Below, piece after piece: positions 1-9,954 of a stretch of DNA of 64,000 nt. Source of the stretch: Roseateles terrae (GTDB lineage: Bacteria > Pseudomonadota > Gammaproteobacteria > Burkholderiales > Burkholderiaceae_C); NCBI RefSeq assembly GCF_014192155.1, contig NZ_JACHXO010000001.1:584069-648068 (forward strand), in the 5' to 3' direction. The number at the start of each line of letters is the position of its first letter. The first letter of the stretch is position 1. A model generated the notes under the pieces. That model made no database searches. It saw nothing but the letters and a program-made list of their open reading frames with translations, and was not told the origin of the DNA. Made by a program: the position numbers and the translations under genes.

Positions 1-2787
1 CCCCTGGCCTTCGGTGAAGGTGCTGTTGCCGCCGCTGGTGCTCAGCAGCGGGGTCTGGTCCACGGCCGCGACGGTGACGTTCCGCGTCGCGGTGATGCTG
101 TTGCTGGTGCCGTCATTGACCGTGAAGCTGATGGTGCGGGTGGAGGTGTTGGGCGTCACCGCCGTGTCGGTGTAGCGTACGGTGCGAAGGGCGGCCTGCC
201 ACTGACTCAGCGTGGCAGTGGAACCGGACGAGGTCATCGTCAGCACGCCCGTGCCGGCGTTGTAGCTGGCGGTGATGTTGCCGTAGAGCGCGGTGTTGTT
301 GTTGATGAAGATCAGCTGATCTTCGCCACTGCGGAAGTTGCCGGTGATGGCAACGGAGGCAGATGCGGCGGTCGTGTTGTCGATATCGCTCAGTGTCAGG
401 CCCGCGTCGACGACGACGGGGGTGGCGCTGGCATTGTCACCGGCGGTGAAGGACGTCGATCCGCCGTTGGTCGTCACTACCGGCGCATCATCCACCGGGA
501 CCACGGTGATGGCGGACGAGACCGCCAGGGATGCCGTGTCGACGCCGCCATTGGCGGTGCCGCCGTTGTCGCGTAAGGAGCTCAGGGTGGCGATGCGGAG
601 ACCACTCGTCGGGTTGTCGCTCGTGTTGCGGTAAGCCAGGCCGTCCACCAGGCTCTGGACGTTGGCCGCGCTCAGGCCCGAGGAGGAATTGAGGCTGATG
701 GTGGCCACGCCCCCCGAAACGCTGACGGTGGCGGACAGCCCCCAGGCCGAGGTGCTGGTGCTGTTGACAATGGAGCCATTGAACAGCGCCACGGACGTGC
801 CGTCGACCGTCAGCACTTCACTCGCCCCGTCACTGACGTTGTTGATGGTGAGTGTCAGGCTGTTCAGGTTCTGTCCGAATTCGACCGTTGACACGGCAGT
901 GCCGTTGAAAAGCTGAACCGCGGATCCGTTCTCCGTGTAGGCGGGGTTGCGGCCCGTGGCGGTCAAGGTCGGTGCGTCATTGACGGGCTGGACCGCGACG
1001 GTGACACTCGCTGGGGTACTGTCGTTCAGGCTGTCGCCATCGTTCAGCGTGAATGTAACGGTGCGGGTCTGGGTGCGGGGGTCATTGCCGCTGTCGAAGC
1101 CGATGCTGTCGATCAGCGCGCGGACGGATGCCGAAGTGGCGGCGGCATTGAAGCTGACCACCAGGGAACTCGTGCCCGTTCCCCCGGTATAGGCGCCGAT
1201 CACCACGCCTTCGTAGGTCACCTGGCTGCCGGAGACGCCGATTTGCCCGGTGCCGGTTCCCTGATTCAAGATGACCAGCTTGTCGACGCCGTCGAGTCGA
1301 TTGCCCGTGATCTGGACGGTGAGGTTGCCCCCCTGGAAATTCGCGCTGTCTCCGTCGGTGACCGTGGCGCTGACGCCCGCATCCAGCAGCACCGGCCCCG
1401 ACTTCTCCACCCAGGTCACCGCATCGCCATTGAGGTTGCCAATGACGGGCGGTACGTTGGGCGCAGTGCCTGTCGAGACGTTGAGGTCGTCCATGAAGAC
1501 GGACACCCCGGCGCTGCCGTTTTGCAGAACGATGCGGACTTCATCCACGTACTGCCAGGGCACACCGCTCACGGACACTGTGGTGCCACCGACCGAATTG
1601 CCATAGTAGGGCAGTGTGAAATCCTGGCTCGCACCGAGCACTGCCACACCATCCAGATAACCCACCAGACGATAGTTCTGATTGGTGCTTTGACCGTCTT
1701 CCAGCGTGATCGAATTGAACTTGAAGGCTTCCCCATTCACGGACTTGAAGACAATCGCCGTGGTGGTGTTGCTGGTGTCCTGCGCAAGAAGCGCGCCATC
1801 ACCCGTATTGGCAAGGACCGTCTGATTGGGATCGTTGGTCATCCAGATTATCCCGCTGTTGTCCAGGGTCCCGGTGGAGCGGAGCGTTTGGAAGGACCAT
1901 CCGTTCAGGCTGTAGGAACCGTTGGAGCCGACAACATCCGTCTGATTGGTGCCAGTGAAGGGGTAAGTGTCGAACGTCTCGTAGCCGGGAGCTGCCAGCA
2001 GGGCCTGATAGCCGGCCACAAGCGCCGCATCCGCGGAGAGGCTGCGGGCTTCAATGGCGCCGGTGCTACGCTCCAGCGTCCAGTTGCCACCCAGGGCCGC
2101 CGAGCCGGTGTTGTCCGTGGAGGCAGCCACGTCCGCGGAGGTGAGCGAGGCGATCTGATTCAGAAACTGCTGACCGCTGGCATCCGCGCCGACCTTGCAG
2201 CCGTACAGCAGCAGGTCTCCGTTGTCGGAGAGCGAGGCGCCAATCGTCTTGAGCGCGTCCGCATGGGCTGCCAGATTGTCCGAGGTGAGCCAGACGGAGC
2301 CGCCCTGCACGGCGCCGGTGGCGCCGTGAGAGATCAGTGCAATCGAATCAATGTCATGCCGGTTGGCGAGATAGGCCGCCATCTGCGCAAATCCGTCCTT
2401 GGTGCCGTCCAGCATCACGACCTCGGTGCTGGCGGGAAGGTTCTGCGCGATCTGGAGGGCGTCCTGCACCTTGCTGTCGACGAACACCACGTCATGACGC
2501 GTGGTGGCCGGGGCCGCTTCAAGTGAAACGGGGCGTGCATCGATGCTGGCGGCATGGCTGTGGTCCTGCACCGCGGCATCTGCGGCAGCAGCGGTCACCG
2601 CGACCGATGCGTCAAACATCAGCCGGGGCTCCAGCGCGATGATCAATGGCGAACCAAGGGTAGATCGGTGGAGCGGGGCAACTGCATCAGCCGCGGGATC
2701 AGTCGCGGGATCGGCCGCCGAATCAGCCGTTTGACTGGCCCGCGTGCCAATGAATTCCCGCTGGGCCCGTTTCCAGAATGTAGCCAT
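1..2787 (-). CDS. Giant adhesin with LEPR motif, DUF4347 domain and cadherin-like repeats (5' part, runs off left edge)
   Basis: An uninterrupted minus-strand frame runs from an ATG at 2787 to base 1 (929 codons) without a stop, so the C-terminus lies outside the window. Residues 52-60 read LEPRLMFDA, the LEPR-type motif found near the N-terminus of many very large surface proteins. Residues of roughly 90-260 form a DUF4347 domain, with the SHG and LLYGCKVGADASG motifs. After that come a lectin/concanavalin-like segment and at least four repeats of about 120-130 residues of VCBS/cadherin type, each containing V-x-N/D-D-A-P-like linkers. Such proteins are normally exported by type I secretion and act in adhesion or biofilm; the type I signal would be at the missing C-terminus. 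There is no classical signal peptide. Function is inferred from domain architecture. Confidence 0.85.
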   Translation of the reverse strand, partial: MATFWKRAQREFIGTRASQTADSAADPATDPAADAVAPLHRSTLGSPLIIALEPRLMFDASVAVTAAAADAAVQDHSHAASIDARPVSLEAAPATTRHDVVFVDSKVQDALQIAQNLPASTEVVMLDGTKDGFAQMAAYLANRHDIDSIALISHGATGAVQGGSVWLTSDNLAAHADALKTIGASLSDNGDLLLYGCKVGADASGQQFLNQIASLTSADVAASTDNTGSAALGGNWTLERSTGAIEARSLSADAALVAGYQALLAAPGYETFDTYPFTGTNQTDVVGSNGSYSLNGWSFQTLRSTGTLDNSGIIWMTNDPNQTVLANTGDGALLAQDTSNTTTAIVFKSVNGEAFKFNSITLEDGQSTNQNYRLVGYLDGVAVLGASQDFTLPYYGNSVGGTTVSVSGVPWQYVDEVRIVLQNGSAGVSVFMDDLNVSTGTAPNVPPVIGNLNGDAVTWVEKSGPVLLDAGVSATVTDGDSANFQGGNLTVQITGNRLDGVDKLVILNQGTGTGQIGVSGSQVTYEGVVIGAYTGGTGTSSLVVSFNAAATSASVRALIDSIGFDSGNDPRTQTRTVTFTLNDGDSLNDSTPASVTVAVQPVNDAPTLTATGRNPAYTENGSAVQLFNGTAVSTVEFGQNLNSLTLTINNVSDGASEVLTVDGTSVALFNGSIVNSTSTSAWGLSATVSVSGGVATISLNSSSGLSAANVQSLVDGLAYRNTSDNPTSGLRIATLSSLRDNGGTANGGVDTASLAVSSAITVVPVDDAPVVTTNGGSTSFTAGDNASATPVVVDAGLTLSDIDNTTAASASVAITGNFRSGEDQLIFINNNTALYGNITASYNAGTGVLTMTSSGSTATLSQWQAALRTVRYTDTAVTPNTSTRTISFTVNDGTSNSITATRNVTVAAVDQTPLLSTSGGNSTFTEGQG

Positions 2788-3045
2788 TGACGCCTCCCCG
2801 TTTTTTAGATTCCCTTGCTGTCGGAATGATACGGGAAGGCCCTTGGACGGCATGAGTGACTTACGGACGCAACTGCGCGACCTGTGACTAGATAGAAACC
2901 CTGCTTGACGGCACCATACCGGCATCCGGCGCTGCTTGGGGTCGCGTCAAAACTTCAGTAGCATTCGCTGTGCGCCGGGCTCATTGAAGCAGGGCGTCGT
3001 CCACGGTCCACGCCGGGGCGAAACAAAGAATGCAAGGGAGGATGG

Positions 3046-3588
3046 ATGATCAAACAACTCGAGCCCGGAGAGGGGCGGTCTCCAACGAGCGCGTCCCTCT
3101 GCGGACATACCCCGCACAAAGTGTCGCGGCGTCACGCCGGGAAAAGGTTCGGCGCTGGCCTGCTGGCCACCACCATGCTCACCGTCAGCCTGGTCGCGCC
3201 CGCACAGGCCCATGGCGGTGGACTGAGCCGGGCCAGCGAAGCCTCGCTGTTCCCGGTGGCCGTATCGGTGGCAGTGCCCGCTGTGCTGATCGGGGCTGCC
3301 ATCGGCGTCACCGTGGGGCTGACGGTCAAGGTGGTCGAATCGACCGCGCAGGGGACGGTGTGGGTACTGGAACGTGCGTCGGACGGCGTGCAGTTCAGCG
3401 TCAGGTTTGTCGGCGATGCAGTCACGGCGTCCGCCGTCGCAGTCGGCACCGCAGTGACCGTCAGTGTGGTGGCCACCGGCTACATCGTCTCCAAGGGGTC
3501 GGAGGTCATCGCCTTCGTTCCCAATGAGATCGGCGCTTCACTGATGCACAACGAACGCGTCACCCGCAAAGACGAGGTGCTGCGATGA
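3046..3588 (+). CDS. Small exported hydrophobic protein paired with DUF2145 protein
   Basis: 180 residues, preceded by AAGGGAGG four bases before the ATG. A signal peptide is visible around residues 35-56 (hydrophobic stretch ending APAQA), so either the signal has a long N-region or a later start is used. The mature part has a strongly hydrophobic Val/Ala/Gly-rich segment (about 68-100) and a second one (about 120-150). I do not recognise the family. It overlaps the next gene by 4 bp (ATGA), so the two are translationally coupled and probably work together at the envelope. Confidence 0.7.
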   Translation: MIKQLEPGEGRSPTSASLCGHTPHKVSRRHAGKRFGAGLLATTMLTVSLVAPAQAHGGGLSRASEASLFPVAVSVAVPAVLIGAAIGVTVGLTVKVVESTAQGTVWVLERASDGVQFSVRFVGDAVTASAVAVGTAVTVSVVATGYIVSKGSEVIAFVPNEIGASLMHNERVTRKDEVLR

Positions 3589-4487
3589 GGGCGTCGGGGA
3601 CCGCAACAAGCGCAACGGGCGCGGCGATGGGCCCCACCCGCATCACAGGTCGGACCGGCGCGACCGGTTCGACCGGTGCAATGTCCGCGATGGCCGCGAT
3701 TGCCGTGGCGGTCTGCATGCTCGCCGCACCGGGCGTGGCGCGGGCCGGTCGTCCTTGTGAAGAAACCGCGCTCACGGCCGATCAGGTCCGCAACGGCCTG
3801 GCGCTGGCCCAGGCGACGGCCGAAGCGCTGGACAAGTCTGGCGCGCAGGTGGTGCTGCTGGCACGTGCCGGCCAGAACCTCGATGAATACGGCTTGCGCT
3901 GGTCGCATGTCGGTTTTGTCTACCTTGACGTCGACCCGGCCGGCAAACCGGTCTGGCGGGTGATGCACAAGCTCAATGAATGCGGCACCGCGCAGGCGGA
4001 TCTGTATCGGCAGGGATTGGCCGAGTTCTTCATGGACCGGCCCTACCGGCTGGAGGGCGCGTTCTCGGTGCTCAAGCCGCAGTTGCAGGAAGCACTGCTG
4101 CCGGTGCTGAAGGACAACGCACGGGCTGCCACCCTGCACACGCCGGCCTACAGCATGCTGGCCTACCCGTGGGCCCAGCAATATCAGCAGAGCAATCAGT
4201 GGGCGCTGGAAACCCTGGCCGGTGCGGCCGCCCCGGGGGAGGTGTTCAACCGGCCGCAGGCGCAGCAGTGGCTCAAGGCGGCCGGGTATCAGCCCACCGA
4301 CTTGCGCATCTCCACCGCCAAGCGGCTGGGTGCCCGCATCGGCATGGCGAACGTGGCGTTTGACGACCATCCTTCGGCGCGCCGGTACAGCGGTCACATC
4401 GACACCACCACCGCGGACACCATCTTCCAGTGGCTGTCGCGCACCGGATGGGGCGCAGCGCCCACGGTCGTGCGCGCACCGCGCTGA
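3585..4487 (+). CDS. DUF2145 family exported protein
   Basis: 300 residues. After a long low-complexity start there is a signal peptide ending in a VARA-like cleavage site near residue 54. The mature domain begins with GRPCEE and carries the family pattern VVLLARAGQNL..YGLRWSHVGF and, later, LAYPWAQQYQQSNQWALE, which identify DUF2145. The biochemical role of DUF2145 is not established; the conserved Cys, His and Asn positions are reminiscent of papain/NlpC-like hydrolases, which is only an inference. It is translationally coupled to the small hydrophobic protein upstream (ATGA overlap). Confidence 0.8.
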   Translation: MRASGTATSATGAAMGPTRITGRTGATGSTGAMSAMAAIAVAVCMLAAPGVARAGRPCEETALTADQVRNGLALAQATAEALDKSGAQVVLLARAGQNLDEYGLRWSHVGFVYLDVDPAGKPVWRVMHKLNECGTAQADLYRQGLAEFFMDRPYRLEGAFSVLKPQLQEALLPVLKDNARAATLHTPAYSMLAYPWAQQYQQSNQWALETLAGAAAPGEVFNRPQAQQWLKAAGYQPTDLRISTAKRLGARIGMANVAFDDHPSARRYSGHIDTTTADTIFQWLSRTGWGAAPTVVRAPR

Positions 4488-4671
4488 AGCGAGTCGTTGT
4501 CACGGACGTGACATGCGCGGCCGACACAGTGCCGCGCTGTTGTCAACGCCTGGCTCCGGCCCCGCTCCCGTGATTGCTTCCTCCGCTTCCTCAGATTCGT
4601 CCGCTTCGTCCGCTTCGGTCCCTTCCGCGGTGCCTTCCGTTGATCGGCCCTCCCGTGGCGCCCGTGCCCGG

Positions 4672-6288
4672 ATGGGCAGCCGCTTCTTTCTCTCCGCCGT
4701 GTCGCTCGCGGCGGTGTCCGTGGTGTCCGCAGTGGCCCTGGTGGCCTGCGGCGGCAGCGACGGCGGCAGCGCCACCCCGGCCGAACAAGGCACCTGGACC
4801 ACCGGCGACCTGCATGTGCACACGGTGCAGTCAGACGACTCCCGCACCACGCAGACGCTGGACTTCGTGCTCGGCAAGGCCTTCACCACCCACGGTCTGG
4901 ACTGGATGGCGGTGACCAATCACCTGCGCTCGTCCAAATACGACAACAACGGCAACCTGCTGACCGCACCCGTCGCCTTCGCCTACGGCATGGAGAGCTA
5001 CGAGGCGCCCCGCATCAAGGCCCTGCAGGCCGCAGGCAGCTACACCGGCAAGCTGATCTTCTCCGGCTTCGAATGGGATGCGCCGGCGCATGATCACATT
5101 GGCATCGGCATCTTTGACGGTGGTGCCACGCTGACCTCGTCCGCCAGCGCCTTCAAGGAATTCCAGTATGCCTTCACCACCGGCGCCGAATCGCTGTTCA
5201 CCGCGGACGATGTGACCCGCTTCAAGGCCCAGTATCCACAGCGCTTCAACACCACGGCGGCGGACACCCTCAAGGGCATCAGCTGGCTGAAGGAGCGTTA
5301 TCCGGACACCAGCTACGCGCTGATCAACCATCCGTCCCGCAATCCCGGCAAGTACACCATCGCCGACTTCCGCCAGATGAATGATCTGGCGCCGAAGATC
5401 GTCTTCGCCATCGAGGGCATGGTGGGCAACCAGATGGAGCCGGACCGCGGCGGCTACACTTCGGCCTACATTGATGCCAACCTGCCCAATCGCACCTATG
5501 GCGGCACGGATGCTGTCGTGGCCCAGCTCGGAGGCGTCTGGGACGCCTTGCTGGGGGAGGGGCGCCGCATCTGGAACGTGGCCAACTCCGACTCGCACTT
5601 CGAGATCGATGCCGCGGGCAACAGCAGCGGCTACTACCCTGGCGAGTATGCAAAGAACTTCGTGTGGATGCCCAAGGGCAGCACCGGCGTGGCCGGTCTG
5701 CTGGATAGCCTGCGGTCGGGGCGCAGCTTCGGTGTGTTCGGCGATCTGATCAGCGCGCTGGACTTCACCGCAGGCAGCGGCTCGGACACGGCGCACATGG
5801 GTCAGGAACTCAGCACTGCCGCCGGCCGTACGGTCACCCTGACCATCCGCTTCAAGAGCCCGCCGGTGAACAACTACCAGCGGCCGGTGAACAGCGGCAA
5901 TCTCGGCAACATGGTGCCCAAGGTGCATCACCTCGACCTGATCGTTGGCGACGTGGGCGCCAAGGCCGCGCCCGGGACCGAGGCCTACAACGTGGCCACT
6001 AACGCCAGCACCCGCGTGCTCAAGCGCTTCACCAGCGCCGACTGGAAGCAGGGCGCGGACGGCTACTACACGGTGACCACCACGGTGACGGCCGGCAAGA
6101 ACCAGTACTTCCGCCTGCGCGGGACCAATCTGGCGGAGGATGTGGCCGGGCAGACCGCGGGCGGCGAGCCGCTGCCCGATCAGAAGATCACCACCACCGA
6201 CAACGCCACCCGTCATGACCAGATCAACGACCGGAACTACGGCAGCCTCTGGTTCTATTCGAATCCGATCTTTGTGACGGTGAAGTGA
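4672..6288 (+). CDS. PHP-domain (CehA/McbA-type) metallohydrolase lipoprotein
   Basis: I chose the ATG at 4672 because it opens directly on a lipoprotein signal: a hydrophobic stretch followed by the lipobox LVAC and then GGSDGGS. An in-frame ATG at 4513 would add 53 Ser/Ala-rich low-complexity residues and cannot be excluded. The mature protein starts with the PHP metal-binding motif GDLHVHTVQSDDS, continues with MAVTNHLRSS, INHPSRNPG and NVANSDSHFE, so all expected His/Asp metal ligands are present. PHP-fold CehA/McbA enzymes hydrolyse phosphate or carbamate esters; the substrate here is unknown. It is predicted to be anchored in the periplasm. No neighbour gives a pathway. Confidence 0.82.
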   Translation: MGSRFFLSAVSLAAVSVVSAVALVACGGSDGGSATPAEQGTWTTGDLHVHTVQSDDSRTTQTLDFVLGKAFTTHGLDWMAVTNHLRSSKYDNNGNLLTAPVAFAYGMESYEAPRIKALQAAGSYTGKLIFSGFEWDAPAHDHIGIGIFDGGATLTSSASAFKEFQYAFTTGAESLFTADDVTRFKAQYPQRFNTTAADTLKGISWLKERYPDTSYALINHPSRNPGKYTIADFRQMNDLAPKIVFAIEGMVGNQMEPDRGGYTSAYIDANLPNRTYGGTDAVVAQLGGVWDALLGEGRRIWNVANSDSHFEIDAAGNSSGYYPGEYAKNFVWMPKGSTGVAGLLDSLRSGRSFGVFGDLISALDFTAGSGSDTAHMGQELSTAAGRTVTLTIRFKSPPVNNYQRPVNSGNLGNMVPKVHHLDLIVGDVGAKAAPGTEAYNVATNASTRVLKRFTSADWKQGADGYYTVTTTVTAGKNQYFRLRGTNLAEDVAGQTAGGEPLPDQKITTTDNATRHDQINDRNYGSLWFYSNPIFVTVK

Positions 6289-6410
6289 GAGGGCGGGAGG
6301 TGACTGCGGGCCCTCACTGCGGTCACGTCCCGTTTTTCATGGCGAATGGTGCGCGCCTGCAATGACATACTCCCGGCCGCCCCGGCATTCATCGATCGGG
6401 GAGTGGCCAG

Positions 6411-8801
6411 ATGCAGGGAGAGAAGTTGCAGTTTCAGAAGTTCCGGGGCGCGGTGCGACGCCCCATGCGTGTCCTTCCATGGGCGTGGCGGACCCACCAT
6501 CTCGGGGCGGCATTCGCCATCGGACTGGTGCTCGCCGGGCCTGCCCAGGCCTTCGAGGTGCTGACCCTGGGCGAGAGCGATCCTGCTGTCGTTGTGGACG
6601 GACGGCTGGACGATGCGGTCTGGCAGCGTGCCGCGGTGCATCGCCGGTTCGCGCAATTGCAGCCGACCGCGGGGGCCGCCTTTGCCGACGACCTTCGCAC
6701 CGAAGTCCGGGTGGTGGCGGATGGACGGGCGCTGATCATCGGCATCCGCGCCTGGTCGGCACAGCCGCCGCGCAGCCTGCTGTCCCGCCGCGATGCGGTG
6801 CAGCGGGACCAGGACATGATCGGTCTGTGGATCGACACCAACGGCCGCGGCGAGTCCGCCATGTTCATCAAGGCCAGTTTGTCGGGCGTGGTGACGGATG
6901 GGCTCTACCGGGCGTCCGACGACGAAGAAGACCTCGGCCCCGACTTTCCAGTGCAGGTCGCCGCGACCCGCCTGCCGGACGGCTACAGCATGGAAATCCG
7001 CTGGCCGCTGGCCGCCCTGCGTTATCCCTATCAGGCGGCGGCGCCGTGGCGCATGGTGGTGGCCCGGGCCGTTCCCGCGGCCAACGACCTGTTGCTGGTC
7101 AGCGGTGATGCGGATGCGGAAGCCTTGAGTTTTCTCCACGCCAGCGAGCCGGTGACCGGGCTGGCGCCGGTGCTCTCGCAGCATCGCGACCGGCAGGAAG
7201 GCGATGTCACGGTGGAATGGACCGGACGATCGGTCCGCACCGGCAGCGAGACCGCCAACCGGGGCAGCGTCGGGGTGGAAGGCTGGTGGCGTCCGCGCGC
7301 AGACTGGCTGGTCAATGCGACGCTCAACCCTGACTTTGCCCAGGTGGACATCGACGCGCCGCAGACCAGTGGCAATCGCGCGGTGGCCCTGGCGCTGCCG
7401 GAGAAGCGTCGATATTTTCTGGAGAGCGCGGACGTGCTGGGACTGCCCCTGTCGGCTTTCTATTCCCGCACGGTGGCCGATCCTCGCTGGGGCCTGCGTG
7501 CGACCTGGCGGGGCGAGGGCGCCGACGCGACGATGCTGCTGGCGCAGGACCGCACCGGGACGGTCGTCACTCGCGGTCGGCCGTGGGGGACGGACGAATG
7601 GACGCTCGGCGCGCCGAGCAGTGCGCAGGTGTTGCGGAGCCGGTGGCAAGTGGGGATGGCGGCGAGCGGTGAGGGCGCGGAGCTCGCCGAGGATCCGGAC
7701 GCCGGCGACCGTGCGCTGACCGTGGGGGCCTTGCTCTCGCGCCGGTCGGTGGAAGGCGCCGGGGAGGGCGCGCTGGTGGGCGTCGACGGCCTCTTGCGGC
7801 AGAGCCGTGATGGGACGCACTGGAAGGCGCAATGGAGCCTGATGGCGAGCCGTCATGACCTGGCGGTCGATGACGAGGGCCGGGTGGTGCCGGGGCGCGG
7901 GCCGCAGCGCCGGGACGCCTCCGCCTGGGGCAGCCTGCTCTACAGCGATGACCACTGGCTCAATGCCGCCGAGTTGTCGGTGATCGGCCCGGACTTCGTC
8001 AATCTGCTGGGTTTCGTCGATCAGGCAGGCTTGTGGAAGGCCTCCGGGGAAGTGAACCGGCGTCTGGGCGAAGTGACCTTGCCCGGCGGTGGGCTGCTCA
8101 ATCAATCGGAATGGCACTGGGGGCTGAAAGAGCTGCGCAGCTTGAAGGATGCGTCCCGCGATGAACCCGGCGGCGAGGTGATTCTGCGGGAGCGCCGCAC
8201 CGGCCTCTGGCTGGCGACCGCACGCCGCACCGCTGCCTGGCTGCACTTTGGCCTGGATCAGCAACGTGCCCGCAGTGGCGGCCGGCTGCACGACACGCCG
8301 GCCTGGCACGGCGGCGTGGAAACGACGCCGTTCGCCTGGATGGCGCGGCTCACGGCGGAGGGCAGTGTGGGACGGCAGCTCGATACCGATTTCGACCGGG
8401 TGGGGCACGGCGGCTGGTGGTCGGTGCAGGCGAGTACCCGGTGGGCGCTGCCGGGGGATCGCAGCCTGGAGATTGATCCGGTGCTGACCGGCACACGCAT
8501 CGCGGCGGAAGGGCCGTTCCCCGCGCTGCGCGAGACGGGGATGCGGCTGCTGACGCTGCTCCATCTGAATGCGCAGGAAAGCGTGCGGGTGATCGTGCAG
8601 AACGAGCGCAGCGCGCGTGGGGCCACGCCGCTGCATGCAGCGTGGTCGGAGAAGAGCCGGCATCGGTCGCTGATGTGGAAGAAGCGGTTCTCGTCGCGGT
8701 GGCAGCTCGCGCTGGGCGCGCAGTGGGAGGCAAGGCCCGATCAACCGTCGACGCGGGAGGTGTTCCTGAAGCTGGAGGCGGCGCTCGGGGATGAGGGGTG
8801 A
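6411..8801 (+). CDS. DUF5916 outer-membrane protein with N-terminal CBM9-like domain
   Basis: 796 residues, start at ATG 6411 behind GGGGAG. Residues 1-48 contain a long signal peptide ending in AQA. The next 200 residues (VDGRLDDAVWQ, IIGIRAW, DMIGLWIDTNGRGESAMF, LPDGYSMEIRWPLAAL) form a carbohydrate-binding-module-9-like domain. The rest carries the DUF5916 signature LNPDFAQVDIDAPQ, RRYFLESADVLGLP and FYSRTV and then alternating beta strands of an outer-membrane barrel. Members of this family are outer-membrane proteins of unknown substrate. It stands alone; the antisense frame 6255-8744 is a composition shadow. Confidence 0.85.
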   Translation: MQGEKLQFQKFRGAVRRPMRVLPWAWRTHHLGAAFAIGLVLAGPAQAFEVLTLGESDPAVVVDGRLDDAVWQRAAVHRRFAQLQPTAGAAFADDLRTEVRVVADGRALIIGIRAWSAQPPRSLLSRRDAVQRDQDMIGLWIDTNGRGESAMFIKASLSGVVTDGLYRASDDEEDLGPDFPVQVAATRLPDGYSMEIRWPLAALRYPYQAAAPWRMVVARAVPAANDLLLVSGDADAEALSFLHASEPVTGLAPVLSQHRDRQEGDVTVEWTGRSVRTGSETANRGSVGVEGWWRPRADWLVNATLNPDFAQVDIDAPQTSGNRAVALALPEKRRYFLESADVLGLPLSAFYSRTVADPRWGLRATWRGEGADATMLLAQDRTGTVVTRGRPWGTDEWTLGAPSSAQVLRSRWQVGMAASGEGAELAEDPDAGDRALTVGALLSRRSVEGAGEGALVGVDGLLRQSRDGTHWKAQWSLMASRHDLAVDDEGRVVPGRGPQRRDASAWGSLLYSDDHWLNAAELSVIGPDFVNLLGFVDQAGLWKASGEVNRRLGEVTLPGGGLLNQSEWHWGLKELRSLKDASRDEPGGEVILRERRTGLWLATARRTAAWLHFGLDQQRARSGGRLHDTPAWHGGVETTPFAWMARLTAEGSVGRQLDTDFDRVGHGGWWSVQASTRWALPGDRSLEIDPVLTGTRIAAEGPFPALRETGMRLLTLLHLNAQESVRVIVQNERSARGATPLHAAWSEKSRHRSLMWKKRFSSRWQLALGAQWEARPDQPSTREVFLKLEAALGDEG

Positions 8802-8810
8802 GCGGTACCT

Positions 8811-8848
8811 CGGTGCCCCGGTGCCCCGGTGCCCGTTACCCCGGTAAC
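8811..8848. repeat. Three tandem CGGTGCCC units followed by a GTTACC/GGTAAC hairpin
   Basis: Three perfect 8-bp units fill 8811-8834. They are followed by GTTACC-CC-GGTAAC (8835-8848), a short perfect inverted repeat. It sits just behind the DUF5916 gene and may act as a weak terminator or mRNA end, although no T-tract follows. Confidence 0.5.
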
Positions 8849-8979
8849 CCGGCTTCGGTCTGGAGCCTCACGCGGGCGTCGCCACAATCGCGCGCTCTGG
8901 CTTCACGGACGTTCTCGGCCGTCGAAAGCACCTCTGCAAAGCCGCGGGCCCTGGTGGCCGCCGTACACGTCACGCTCCA

Positions 8980-9954
8980 ATGCTCCATCTGTCCACCCGT
9001 CGTCAACACCTGATCCTGTCCGCATGCGGCGCCCTGAGCCTGGCGCCGCACCGCCTGGGCCTCGCGGCTGCAGCGACGCCCGCCACCTCACCGGTGTCGC
9101 TACCGCCCGCGTCGGGCCCCTACGTTCTTCCAAACACCTTTGTCCACCCATTGCCGGATCCGGTCAGCGGCCGGCGCTACGAGGTCTGGGTCGACCTGCC
9201 TCCCGGGGTGTCCGCCGCGGCGGCGCCGGTGCTGCCATCCGTCTTTGTCACCGACGCGCCGTATGCCTTTCCGCTGGTGCGGGCGCTGCGCCATCGTGTG
9301 GGACAGCGGGGACAGAACATCGCCGACTTCGTGCTGGTCGGGCTGGCGGGACCGCCGAATGAATCCGCGGTCGACATGCGGAACCGCGACTACACCCCGA
9401 CCGACCCGATGAAGCGGCCAGGCAGGCGCCAGCGCCACTATGGCGGTCAGGTCTATGGCGGCGGCGCGGACTATCTCCGTTATCTGGCGGAGGTGGCCGT
9501 CCCGGCCGTGTCGTCCCGTTATGGGCTGGATCCCCGTCGCCGAGTCATCCTGGGCCACTCGTACGGCGCCTTGCTGGCGGCCCAGATGCTGCTGGCCCGC
9601 AGCGCCTTGTTCAGTCACTACATCCTGGGAAGCCCGTCGTATTGGTTTGATGAGGGGGTGATCTTCGAGCAGCTGGCCGCCCATGGCCGAGATCGTCGGG
9701 ATCTGCAGGCCCAGGTGTTTCAGTATGTGGGCGGCTATGAAACCGTTGGGCGCGGGGAGCGCTACAACCGGGAGGTCGATCTCGTCGCGGACGCCCGCCG
9801 CTTCCAGGTGATGCTGGAGCGTGCCCGATACCCGTCCCTGCGCATTCGAACGACGGTGCTGACCGGGCAGGATCACCTCACCGTGGCACCCGACGGCGCC
9901 ACGCAGGGGCTGCTCTGGGCGCTGCCCGGGCGAGGACCTTACACGGGAGGTTGA
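8980..9954 (+). CDS. Secreted alpha/beta-hydrolase, esterase D/IroE-like
   Basis: 324 residues. The N-terminus (STRRQHLILSACG) has twin arginines followed by a hydrophobic stretch, so export, possibly by Tat, is likely. The nucleophile elbow is GHSYG with Ser194. The pattern YEVWVDLPPG, FVLVGLAGPP and the YLAEVAVPAVSSRYGLDP segment before the elbow match the putative-esterase family that includes siderophore esterases. The catalytic His is probably the one in GQDHLTV near the end. Its 3' end overlaps the convergent PEP-CTERM gene by 16 bp. No iron-uptake genes are nearby, so the substrate is open. Confidence 0.8.
   Translation: MLHLSTRRQHLILSACGALSLAPHRLGLAAAATPATSPVSLPPASGPYVLPNTFVHPLPDPVSGRRYEVWVDLPPGVSAAAAPVLPSVFVTDAPYAFPLVRALRHRVGQRGQNIADFVLVGLAGPPNESAVDMRNRDYTPTDPMKRPGRRQRHYGGQVYGGGADYLRYLAEVAVPAVSSRYGLDPRRRVILGHSYGALLAAQMLLARSALFSHYILGSPSYWFDEGVIFEQLAAHGRDRRDLQAQVFQYVGGYETVGRGERYNREVDLVADARRFQVMLERARYPSLRIRTTVLTGQDHLTVAPDGATQGLLWALPGRGPYTGG

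Noticed and set aside
338-2526. Several plus-strand open frames opposite the adhesin
   Set aside because: They are low-complexity antisense shadows; the minus strand carries DUF4347 and repeat motifs in one uninterrupted frame.
6255-8744. 829-codon minus-strand frame
   Set aside because: It is antisense to the DUF5916 gene, whose motifs are clear; His/Arg/Pro-rich composition is typical of a GC shadow.
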